Part shown: positions 11,301 through 21,227 of the stretch, one piece after another
How the letters are laid out: every line of letters begins with the position of its first letter
Numbering within the stretch: position 1 is the first letter of the stretch
Source of the DNA: Rhypophila decipiens
Lineage: Eukaryota > Ascomycota > Sordariomycetes > Sordariales > Naviculisporaceae
Length of the DNA stretch: 64,000 nucleotides
Reading direction: 5' to 3'
NCBI GenBank assembly: GCA_033297075.1
Contig: MU858048.1
Span: 310,001 to 374,000 of the forward strand
The notes under the pieces: model-generated
The model's database searches: none
Seen by the model: the letters and a program-made list of their open reading frames with translations, nothing else
Told to the model about the DNA's origin: nothing
Program-made: the position numbers and the translations under genes

Positions 11301-13758
11301 ATAACCCCTAGTGATAATGAAACCCCCAAGATCGAGATCAGTGCCCCCGGGACCGGAGCCGCACCACCTCCACCGCCGCCGCCTCCTCCTCCTCCTCCTC
11401 TTCCAGGTCAACTTCCAGGAGCACCACCACCGCCGCCGCCCCCTCCGCCGCCTCCTCTTCCAGGCCAGCTCACTGGAGTACCTCCGCCGCCGCCGCCACC
11501 ACCTCCTCCCCCGATGCCCGGTCAACTTTCAGGCGCTCCTCCTCCTCCTCCACCGCCGCCGCCTCCGCCCATGCCAGGCCAGCTTGCCGGTGCACCTCCT
11601 CCGCCGCCCCCACCTCCTCCTATGCCCGGTATGAAGGGCATGCCACCGCCACCTCCTCCACCAATGCCTGGCGCCATATCAGGCCATTTCTTGGCCCAGC
11701 AAACCTCATTTACCACAAACAGCTCCCTTGGATTGGCAGGTGTTAGACCAAAGAAGAAGCTTAAGGCTCTGCATTGGGACAAGGTCGATACTCCTCTGAC
11801 CACTCACTGGGCCGCCCATGCACCATCAGCCGAAGAGAGAGAGGAGAAATACCTAGAACTCAGCCGGAAGGGTATTCTGGACGAAGTCGAAAAGCTCTTT
11901 ATGGCCAAGGAAATCAAGAAGATTGGCCAGGCGTCGGCTAAGAAGGATGATAAGAAGCAGATTATCAGCAACGATTTGCGCAAGACGTTTGGTAAGTTTC
12001 ATCTCTTCTCCGATGCGATATCAGTCATGCTGACTAGAAAATACAGAAATCTCGCTCTCCAAATTTTCACAATATTCTGTCGATAGAGTAGTACAGATGA
12101 TCATCCACTGTGACAAAGAAGTGCTAGACAACCCAGTTGTCATGGATTTCTTGCAGAAAGATGAACTATGCAATATTCCCGATAATACCAGCAAGCTCAT
12201 GGCACCGTATAGCAAGGACTGGACCGGTCCGGAGGCCAACAAGGAGAATCGCGAGCTGGATCCTAACGAACTTACCAGGCAGGATCAGATCTATCTGCAA
12301 ACTGCATTTGAACTGCATCATTACTGGAAGAGCAGGATGAGGGCTCTTGCGCTGACACGCAGCTTCGAGTCCGACTACGACGAGATCACTGAAAAGATCC
12401 GCACGGTCAGCGCCGTCTCCGAGTCTCTGCGCGATTCCGTGTCGTTGATGAACGTGCTCGGCCTTATCTTGGATATTGGTAACTACATGAACGACGCCAA
12501 CAAGCAGGCCCGCGGTTTCAAGCTCTCCTCGCTCGCCAGGTTGGCCATGGTCAAGGACGACAAGAACGAGACGACGCTGGCGGACCTCGTTGAACGTATT
12601 GTACGGAATCAATACCCAGAGTGGGAAAACTTCACGCAGGACATTACGGGTGTCCTGACCGCACAGAAGATCAACATCGAGCAGCTCCAGGCCGACGCCA
12701 AGAGATACATTGACAATATCAAGAATGTGCAGATGTCGCTGGATAGCGGCAACTTGTCGGACCCCAAGAAATTCCATCCTCAGGACAGAGTGAGCCAGAT
12801 CGTGCAACGGTGCATGAAGGACGCCAGGCGCAAGGCTGAGCAGATGGCTCTGTATCTGGAGGAGATGGTGACGACCTATAACGATATCATGGTGTTCTAC
12901 GGCGAGGACCCGACGGACGAAAACGCCAGGAGAGACTTCTTCGCCAAGCTAGCAACGTTCATCTCGGAGTGGAAGAGGAGTCGAGACAAGAACGTGCAGC
13001 TGGAGGAGACGAGGAGACGAAATGAGGCGTCGATGAAGAGGAAGAACGCCCAACTCAAGGCAGCAAGTGATTCCTCTGGGATCGGGACTGGCCAGGCGAG
13101 TCCGACTAGTAGCGGGGCTATGGATCAATTAATGGAGAAGTTGAAGGCTGCGGCGCCTCAGACTCGGGATCAGCGGGATCGGAGGAGGAGGGCACGACTT
13201 CGGGATAGGCATCAGGTCCGGATTGCTAGTGGTCAACAAATTCCGGACATGAATGAGATCCCTGAGGTCGAGGCCGGTCTGTCGAAGAATGGCGCAAATG
13301 GCGTCAATGGGGCTCCTAATGGCGATGGCTCGGGTGCTGATGGGAGTGTCGCTGGGGATGGGGGATTACTTAGTCCCGACTCGGCGTTGCTCAGTCCCAT
13401 GTCTCGCGATGGCGATGCATCTTCTGCCGCTGGTGGTGGCGAAGACGATGTCGCTGCGAGGGCGGCGCTGCTACTCCAAGGTATGAGGAGAGGAAGTGGC
13501 GCTGAGAACGGGGAGGACCTGAGGAGACAGGCGCGACGGCAATTGGATGATGTCAAGGATAGGAGGATGAGGAGATCCAGGAGGCCAGAGAAGGCTGGCC
13601 CGTCGAGCGCGAGTAATGCCGGCGACGGAGATGAATCCAGGGCCACCTCTGTCGCTGGTGATGAGAGGCCACCGTTGTTGAGTGAGGCGGGGGATATACC
13701 ACCCACGCCCAGCGCGGGGGAGTTTGCAGCGGCCGTTGCCTTGGCTATGGAGAGGTGA
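8304..13758 (+). CDS. sepA: Formin, SepA/Bni1 type
   Basis: Two exons, 8304-11991 and 12047-13758, joined across a 55-nt phase-1 intron (GTAAGT to ATACAG, branch CTGACTAGA), giving 1,799 residues. Order of parts: a Ser-rich N-terminal region to about residue 265; the GTPase-binding/FH3 region from about 270 (IEQMFLALMQKRGWHNLP) to about 680; a coiled coil about 730-870; a proline-rich FH1 about 1020-1123; FH2 starting at KKKLKALHWDKVD (about 1148), with the conserved IGNYMNDANKQARGFKL; and a basic C-terminal stretch (RDRRRRARLRDRH, about 1603-1615) typical of a DAD. Formins of this class nucleate and elongate actin cables and the septal ring under Rho/Cdc42 control in hyphal tips and septa. 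The 3' intron is essential to keep FH2 intact. Nothing is missing. Confidence 0.96.
11364..11671 (+). repeat. FH1 proline tracts, internal tandem repeat
   Basis: Within the formin, successive runs of 7-12 prolines are separated by near-identical linkers (LPGQLPGA, LPGQLTGV, MPGQLSGA, MPGQLAGA, MPGMKGM, MPGAISG). The DNA is a CCN repeat with a higher-order unit of roughly 55-65 bp. These tracts bind profilin-actin in formins. Copy number is likely to vary between isolates. Confidence 0.9.
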
Positions 13759-14353
13759 TGATTGGCTTGTTTGCAAGCTTTGCTTTAAATTACTTTGTGT
13801 TCAAAACTGATTACACTAGCTGGCTAGCTTTGTGTAAGCTGTTTTCGTGATTGACTGGGTTGTTGTTGTATATAACAGGGACATGGTGGGTATATAATGG
13901 ACGGATGGATGGAAAGGGCTAGGAGATACCAACAAACAACTTGAAGGGAAAGTGAGAGACGGATTGTCGGCTGAAGAAAGCAAGAGACATCGGTGGTGGT
14001 CTTGAGAGCTATACCCTACACAATATCCTCGCAAGAAAGAAAGTGGAATGAATCTATATATAAAGTACTTAGCTTAGGTACCTACCTACAATAAATTTAC
14101 TAACTTACTTCTTAAGTAATGTCTATCTTTTTAAAGAACGGGTCCTATCAGACTCTTTCATTTGTTCATAACTATTCTCCGTCTACTCGAGTGTTGTGTG
14201 TACATGTTATTATGATTTACGTCCATAGTCTAGGTACGTGCGTAGAGGTTTGATAGATAAAGCCGAACGCCCCATTATCCACATGCACCCTACTGATTCA
14301 TGAGTACTGTTCCCCATCATCCTCTGCATCAAAAGATAAGGTATAATGTAATA
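13759..14353. other. Intergenic region downstream of formin
   Basis: AT-rich 3' flank with a tacctaccta short repeat near 14080. No gene found before the tRNA. Confidence 0.55.
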
Positions 14354-14491
14354 GGTTGCGTGGCCCAGTGGTTAAGGCATCTGCTTTACATGCAATTAGA
14401 CTACAAGGTGTCAGCTTCACTCTTAGCTGAGATTAAGTGGAATGTCTGAAATGTACGCAGAGGATCGCAGGTTCGAGCCCTGCCGCGATCA
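14354..14491 (+). tRNA. tRNA-Val(UAC): tRNA-Val (anticodon UAC) with a 65-nt intron
   Basis: The acceptor arms GGTTGCG (14354-14360) and CGCGATC (14484-14490) pair over seven positions with two G-U pairs, followed by discriminator A at 14491. The D arm is GCCC/AGGC, the anticodon stem TCTGC (14380-14384) with GCAGA (14457-14461), the T arm GCAGG-TTCGAGC-CCTGC, and the variable loop is 5 nt. The anticodon TAC is at 14387-14389. Removing 14391-14455, directly after position 37 where eukaryotic tRNA introns sit, leaves a 73-nt tRNA. The intron's last three bases, GTA, can pair with the anticodon, as expected for the anticodon-intron pairing used by the tRNA splicing endonuclease. The A box (TGGCCCAGTGG) and B box (GGTTCGAGCCC) are present. 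Confidence 0.9.
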
Positions 14492-15615
14492 TCTATATCA
14501 AACTACTTTTTTACTATTAGTTTTGTTGGCTTGGTTTGAGGGCAGTAGGTAGTATCATTGCGCATCATTTATCATATGCTGTGCCGATGCTAGTTCCCGT
14601 CTCATATTCATATATCATCTCTTCTGTCTTGCCGGACACCATCTAGATCACGACAAAAGTAATAAAGAATCATCAAAGAATCTCTTTGTTGTTGGCATAT
14701 ATTTGTTGGACATTTCCTCGCAGGGCTAGAGTGTGTTGATATGAAGCTTGGAAATGACAGGGGCTTGCTTGCACATTGTGTATATTTTCTCGCTTGTAGT
14801 TTGCTTCTTGTATGCATTTGTTGCCTAGCTAAGTACGTACCTATTTTACCAACATGGGTTGAGATGCTCCGTGAACTACAGACCGGTCAACCGCCCTCAT
14901 AACACCCACCAACTAATTCACAAGATGGGTAAATAAATGCACCAGACTAGAACCCCAACCAACCAAAATACAAAAGTATACCTCCCCTCCCACCTGCGTC
15001 AATCTCTTGCGAGAACTTCAACCCATGTCTGTCTGTCGTGTGTGTCCTCACTCAAGGTTCTGTTTGTGTCTTCTTCTAAGGTCAACCTGTTCTGTCTGGC
15101 CAAGTAGAAGTTTGTCATGTCATGATCATTCGTCGTCATCATCGTCATCATAAAGGTCGTCAAAAGGAAAATAGGAAAAAAGAAAACGCTAAAGCAGAAA
15201 GGAGAATCGGACCAAGACGAAAAGGAAACAAGAAAGGAACCAGAAAGGACAAAACATATGAGAGGGGAAAAAATAAAGGAAAAAGGAAACAAAAACGAGC
15301 CTAGGATTGTCAACAACTCTGATACAGGGTATACAGGGTGGTCGATAAGGAAATAAAAAACAAAGGTTCATGTCTCATGTCGTGGCGTGGTCGTAACGTT
15401 CGTTAGGGGTCATAAGATAGCTTGAAAGAAAGAGCAAACGATTGGAAAGCAAAAAACAAAACCCGAGAACAAACCAAAAATCAACGAAACGTGAAAGCCC
15501 TTATAAAGGGCGGCAGGATGACAAGGGGGGTTGAAAGCGTGGACAAACAGAACGTGTTGAGAGGAGGAGGAGTGGAGTGTTGCGACAAAAAATAAACACG
15601 ACAAGAGGTCGCTCG
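14492..15615. other. Intergenic region with a purine-rich block
   Basis: No gene supported. From about 15160 to 15300 the + strand is almost all purine (A/G runs), probably the 3' untranslated region of the minus-strand gene that ends at 15616, where it reads as a pyrimidine tract. Confidence 0.5.
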
Positions 15616-16817
15616 TTAGTTCGAGCCTCTGCGCTTCCTTCCAAAGAATCCCCCAAAGAAACCGCCAGGCTTTGGCTTCGGAGGGGGAACAATGTACGGC
15701 TTGAGAGGATAGGCAGGAGCGACATTGTACCACTCGTCCGAACTGTAACTGTCGGCACCACCACCAGCCAGGTTATTATTGTGATGATGGGGACGAGACC
15801 ACTTGTGCTCTGGGATCTCGCCCAGCTTGGTGCTGTTGCTCGAGACGGACATCATGGAGATGCGATTTGGGCCGCCAGTGGCAGTTGTTGTTGTTGTTGT
15901 TGTTGTTGCGGCCGTCGCTCTTAGCTGTGCGGTCCGACCACGACTTGGGCTACGGACTTGGTACGGAACGGAATATGAATATGAGTAGGGAGGGTATTGC
16001 TGCGTCTCGTCGTAGTAAGTGTACTGCTGCTGCTGCTGCTGCTGCTGCTGTTCGCCTTCATCTGATGACCGGGAAGGTCTTCTTTGTCTGGTTGGGCTTG
16101 GGGGCACACCTTCCTCGCTTTCTTCGCTGATGGTCGGTGTTCTTCTTGATGATTTGTGTGAAGAGGACGACGAGGATGAAGAACTCTTCTTTTTCTTTAA
16201 CTTTGGGGATGAGTTTGAACTTGAGGAAGAGGAGGATGAAGAGGAGGAAGAAGAAGAATTATGACGCCTGCCCCGGGTACGTTCTGATCCCGAGGTGCTT
16301 GATGATGAGGGTTTGGAGGAAGAGGAGTAGGTGACGAGTGATGAATGCGAGGTAGAGCTACCCCCCAATCGCCTCGAGAGGTGATCAATGGCATGGATGG
16401 CCTCGATCCGAGAGGCGTTCGACAGTGACTTGAGGGACTCATAGTCGAGCGCCGGTCCACGCCTCGATGAGAGACGTAGTAAACTGGCTATCGCAGCCCT
16501 CAGCTTCTTTAGGATGCGCTCCATGATGGATATAGAGCGAGCTTCGGCACCAATTGATGTTAGCAATCAGCAAGAAACTGGTCGCAAGGTCAGCACTTAC
16601 CATCGCCTTTCTCGAAGCGCTTGCCTGCCTCGGATAATTTCTCCGAGTAAGTGCTGGCGACAATCTTGCGATCCGTCTTCAAGGACTTGCGCAGCTGCGC
16701 CTTTTGGTCGTCGGCACCGAGGCCGCTATTCCCATCGTGATGCTTGAACGCCTTCAGGAGGCGGATGCAATTGGAGTATGTCTCCAGCAACGTGTTGATG
16801 CTATTGCCGAACCCCAT
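15616..16817 (-). CDS. Fungal protein of unknown function, helical N-terminus plus Ser/Gln/Thr-rich low-complexity tail
   Basis: Exons 16817-16601 and 16541-15616 join across a phase-1 intron (GTAAGT donor, TTGCTAAC branch, CCGAAG acceptor) to give 380 residues. The start MGFGNSINTLLETY is chosen because it follows a stop-rich leader closely and begins a clean helix; an in-frame ATG 18 nt upstream is possible. Residues 1-140 are mostly helical and charged (LRKSLKTDRKIVASTYSEKL, then MERILKKLRAAIASLLRL). The remainder is disordered: a long Ser run, nine or ten Gln encoded by a CAG repeat, a Thr run, and a conserved-looking end with PPPKPKPGGFFGGFFG and a basic RKRR. I do not recognise a named family. 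Repeated codons within the runs suggest recent microsatellite expansion. Confidence 0.75.
16024..16050 (+). repeat. (CTG)9 microsatellite coding for polyGln on the minus strand
   Basis: Nine uninterrupted CTG units (CAG on the coding strand) inside the Ser-rich protein gene. A second trinucleotide run (TTG)n lies at about 15883-15909 and encodes polyThr/Thr-rich sequence on the minus strand. Confidence 0.95.
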
Positions 16818-17758
16818 TCTGGCTGCGCGCGACAACTGAAAGCAAAGCTAACGGAAAATCTGCGAAACAAACACAAGGGAAGTTTGAATTGCGATGGCAT
16901 TGTCTGTCCCCTCTCTCCTTGGTGACACTTATCCCACGGGGAGGGCAATCATTCACTTAAATGGGCAGAGCCGTTGAGTTCCAAAACGCGGGGCCCAGCG
17001 CTTGCGAGAATCAACGGTAGCCAATCGTGTCTTGGAGACAGCTCATCAGTCGAATCGATGTTCCTGACTGCCCCCGTCATGCCCGATGACCCCAGGTTGG
17101 GCGACATGGCGATGGGTCCTGGGCAGCATCACTTTTGATTCTGACGGAGGAGCATGGAAACTAGTACCGACTTGGATATCTCAGTTGCATTGGGATCAGA
17201 ATATCGTCAACTTCATCGTCGTCGAGTTGAAGCCCGATAGGTTTTGTCTGATGACCCTCTTTCTCTCTCCCTCTGTCTCTCTCTCGTCTCTTCCCTCCAT
17301 CCTCTCTCACTCGAGGAAATCGACAGAAATTGGAAGAAGGAGGTGGGAAATCGCTTGATTGGTAGTATTCTCAAAGTGACGTGTCCAGCAGATATCGACG
17401 AGTTTTTGGAGTCTCAATCATCATCTCGAACTTGAGGAGTGTTGGGCGCGGGCTTGAAAGTGTGTAAGTGAAAGGACGCTAAGATCCTGCTAACTGTACG
17501 CAGCTGTCAATCGAGTTGCCGGCTGGCACCACAAGTGATGTTCTAGACTGATCCACCAACAGCCGCTCCAAGTGCCTGGGAATCAAGGACGCTCCCACCC
17601 ACACCAAGAAGTCGCATCGCCTGTGGCAAGGAAAGAGACAAGGAAGAAGTCCAGTCAGGAGGCGTGTCGGCGTCGGCTCTCCCAGAATTTATCCAACTTC
17701 AAACCTCCCACATGGGACCCTACAACCAAAGAACGCTTAATACCCACCCGACGTGAAA
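16818..17758. other. Divergent intergenic region with a CT microsatellite
   Basis: Promoter region shared by the minus-strand Ser-rich protein gene and ECM14. A CT-rich tract occupies about 17255-17315 (repeated CTCT and TCTC), a common feature of fungal core promoters and leaders. No gene found. Confidence 0.6.
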
Positions 17759-19518
17759 ATGCGATTACATACTCATACTCATCGCCAAAATACAAGTACC
17801 TTGTCGGTCGTCCTGCTCGCCGCATCTGCCTTTTCGACAGCCGCCGCGGCAGGGGTCCGGCAACAAGCTCGCGATGTGAACCCCCGCGACTGCCACCACA
17901 CCGACGACGGCAACGTCTTCCCGTTATTCAAATGGCTGCGCGACAGCGTCTCGCAAATAGTCTTTGGCCCACCGGCAAGAATAGAACCGCCAAAAGATGT
18001 AGCACCGGCAGCAGCACCTGGTTCAAAATACCAGCATGACGTCGTCGTCCGCTTCAATGTTACCAATTCCGAGGAGGAGGGCGCACTCTCGAGGGCAATT
18101 GATCAGCTTGCCATGGATGTTTGGGCATTGACACATGATTTTGTCGACATACGGTTGAACAAGCGAGACGTCCCATCGCTGCTGTCATTGTTGCCCTCGT
18201 CGTTGCCGCCGACTGTCTTGATCCCAGATGTGGCCAAGGCCATCTCCAGGACATTCCCATCGAAGGGCACACCGAGTATTCGGTTTGATGACTCAATTAC
18301 TCCCGGGAAGGTCGGCGCCAATCAATTGGGTAGTGTGAGCGATTTTTTTTTCCAGGAATACCAGCCTCTAGCAGTAAGTATTATCCACGAACTCTGTTGC
18401 CGGTATCAGTCCTAGCTGACGATCCAAGGTCATTGATAGGTGGATGCGCCTGCTTGAGTCCATGTTCCCGAACCTCGCCAACCTAACAACAATTGGTAAA
18501 TCATTTGAAGGGAAGGACATCATTGGGTTACGAGTTGGAGAGCCTACGACAAAGGGCCCTGGGGCTCTACCAAGAAAGACGATTCTGGTCACCGGCGGCC
18601 TTCATGGTCGTGAATGGATCTCGACGAGCACTGTCGCCTACCTCCTGTGGTCTGTCATCACAGCCCATGGCAAGGAGCAGATGATTACGAAGCTACTCCA
18701 GCATTTCGACATTGTCTTCGTGCCAGTTCTCAATCCGGACGGGTACGAATACACATGGCAGGCCGACCGACTTTGGCGCAAGTCCAGACAAGAGACCAAG
18801 ATGCAATTCTGTCGCGGACTAGATTTGGACCACGCTTTCGGATACGAATGGGAGTCCAGCTCTCACCAAACGGACCCCTGTTCGGAGAGCTATGGAGGCG
18901 ACGAGCCGTTTCAGGCCGTAGAGGCGTTGCAGCTGGCCGAGTGGGCAAAGAAGGAGGTGAAGAGCAACAACATGAAGTTTGTTGGGTTCCTAGACCTGCA
19001 TTCGTACTCGCAGCAGGTCCTCTTCCCATATTCGTATAGCTGTGCAGTTGACCCGCCAAACCTCGAGAACCTCGAGGAGCTTGCCGTGGGCTTGGCCAAA
19101 GCCATCCGACTTTCCAGCGGCGAGCCATATAGCATAGCATCGGCGTGTGAAGGCGCCTTCAGCGCAAGGGATTCCAGTCCTCACATAGAGGCGGGTGGTG
19201 GATCAGCCATTGACTGGTTTTATCGTACGTAACCCCCTCCAGCTTTGTCTGTTTCAACAGGGGCAAAAGACACTAACCGTACCATATCTTGCAGATGAAC
19301 TTCGCGCTCGCTACAGCTACCAAATCAAGCTGCGGGACACGGGGAGCTATGGGTTTTTACTTCCCAAAGAACATATTGTTCCTAGCGGAGAGGAGATGTT
19401 CAATGCGCTAAAGTACTTTGGCGACTTCTTGCTGGGGAACAATGGGATTGAGAAATCGACATCTCAAAGTGAACCGCTTGAACAACAGGGGCGGATCGAT
19501 TTGAAGAGGAGGTCGTGA
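17759..19518 (+). CDS. ECM14: Ecm14, inactive M14 metallocarboxypeptidase-like protein
   Basis: Exons 17759-18373, 18429-19224 and 19295-19518 give 544 residues, close to Ecm14 of other fungi. The ATG at 17759 is used because the codon two positions earlier is GTG. Residues 1-29 look like a signal peptide ([17 protein letters not shown]). A propeptide precedes the M14 fold from about residue 205 ([11 protein letters not shown]). Two zinc-site segments are intact: GGLHGREW (His and Glu) and LDLHSYSQ (His). The catalytic Glu that precedes LRDTG in active enzymes (ELRDTG) is Lys here ([11 protein letters not shown]). That loss is the known hallmark of the Ecm14 group, described as non-peptidase proteins linked to cell-wall function. 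Secretion or vacuolar location is inferred from the signal peptide. Confidence 0.93.
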
Positions 19519-21040
19519 AGAAGCGAGAGTTTGTATACATGTATAAGGCACATCAAAAGCGGCGTTCATGGTGAGGTATTTTTTCTTTTAAGGATATCCT
19601 GGCTGGGTCTTGAATTCATTCATCTATATGGGCTGCAGTTGCTTGCAGTATCAGCGTGGATAAGCAGTTGGAAGTGGACTTGGCGGTTTGGCTTTTTCTG
19701 ATTTTGTGGTTGGATATACGATTCCCAAGGCGGCGGGAACAGGCGTTGAAACAGTTGTACATAGAGCGGTATTGTAACACGAAAGATGGCGACGAGGGTG
19801 TATGAGAGAGCGTCTTGGACAATGAGGACTATGCAGTAGTAGGTTGCGCAAAGGTACATGCGAAACAAGGATGGGGAAAACGAGGTTGCTCAATTATCTC
19901 GAGATTATATTCGTCTCTGGGGCCCATATCTCGAGGTGATTTTTAACTCGAAATCCAGGCAGCAGATTGATTGCTTTTCCCAGGAAACGAACCAAAAGTG
20001 GAACTTGGAATTTGTGCACTGCAACGGTGGCAGCTTACCATTTCCAGGTCATACATTCTTCTCTTGCAGCGCTGGAACATTGATGAGAACAGGTTAGCCC
20101 CTGTATTCCGATCGCTGGAATCAATGGGAGGGGGGGCAGGTGGGAAAAGGTGGGGGTTTGTGCTCGGTAGCGTCAAGAGTGCCCAGACAAGCCAGCGCTC
20201 AGCTGGGAAGGAGAGCTGATCCACCGCTTTCAATTGCCCATGGTCGCAAGCAGCCCAAGCAGCCCACGCAGCAGACGATGGCACATTGGCCCGGCTAGGT
20301 GGCTCTCCACACCACCGCCGCCAATTTGGGACCGACTAGGTTCTTGGTGCTGCTTCTCCTTTACGTTGAGCCCTTCTCCTTTTTGCTGGCCCATTTTGTC
20401 CCATCTCGATCCTTCATTCGCTCTCGTCCAGGGACAAGTTGCGGAATAGGGCACATTTTATATCTCAGCTCTCACGAATCCAATCCTTTTCTCCCATCTC
20501 CAGCGTTTCCTTTCCTTCCATCCAATCCCGCTCGGACCCGACCTACCGACTGCCACTTACCACCAAGCTCTGCTGTTTTTCCTAGCCACGCCATCACAAG
20601 AACGAAAGTTGAAGGGAACCGAATCCCCAACATCTCTACCACGATTGCGGCCGACACGACACCGTTCTCAACTTTCAACTAAATCACGACTGCCAAAGTT
20701 TTCATTTTCTCCTCTCATCCTCGACGTGTTACGCGACGCCGCGAACCTTACGATCGTTTTACACAAACCGCCTTTACGACCATACAGAAGCTACGAGACA
20801 GTCAGCTCTCACTACAATCTTTGATTTACAAATTTATTTCCATTGCGATCTCCGGGTTCCTTGCTTGCTGCTGCTGCTGTGGTGCCTTCTGTTGAGCCCC
20901 TGAGACGCTAAAATTACTGCCTGAACCACCAGCCAGAGGACTGTCATATCGTAAAGACTCGAAGCAGTTGTTGATGGTGGTGGAAAGTAGCATATGCGCC
21001 CAAATGGACTGTGGCCATCGCAAATTCCAATAATCCAGCC
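19519..21040. other. Intergenic region and leader of the Arf-GEF gene
   Basis: Between two genes on the same strand. From about 20330 to 20560 the sequence is C/T-rich, consistent with a promoter and long leader of the downstream gene. A minus-strand hydrophobic frame of about 80 codons at 19620-19868 has no support beyond being open. No RNA gene seen. Confidence 0.5.
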
Positions 21041-21227
21041 ATGCCGTTTCTGCGACGCCGCGGCAACATGGCCAGCGAGTCTGACATGCGCCGACACACG
21101 ATTATCGCTGACAATGTCGTCGATTCAAACGAGGCCATATCCCAACCCACGTCGTCCCACCCCAGTCCGATACCTGAGCACAGCGTCCCGGCCCTTAGCT
21201 TACCCCAGGAAGAAGCCGAAGATGTGA
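20994..21227 (+). promoter_or_regulatory. Upstream ORF overlapping the Arf-GEF start
   Basis: An ATG at 20994, 47 nt before the proposed start, opens a 77-codon frame in a different register that ends at 21227, inside the main coding region. If the leader is not spliced here, ribosomes starting at this ATG would miss the main start, so it could lower translation. A leader intron removing it cannot be excluded. Confidence 0.4.

Noticed and set aside
18340..18360. Possible extra intron ending TTTTTTTTTCCAG in ECM14
   Set aside because: No matching donor and branch upstream, and the unspliced reading ([11 protein letters not shown]) continues naturally into the family's conserved segment.
19620..19868. 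Hydrophobic 82-codon minus-strand frame downstream of ECM14
   Set aside because: Looks membrane-like, but it lies in a 3' flank, shares the stretch with two other open frames and has no supporting start context or homologue that I recognise.
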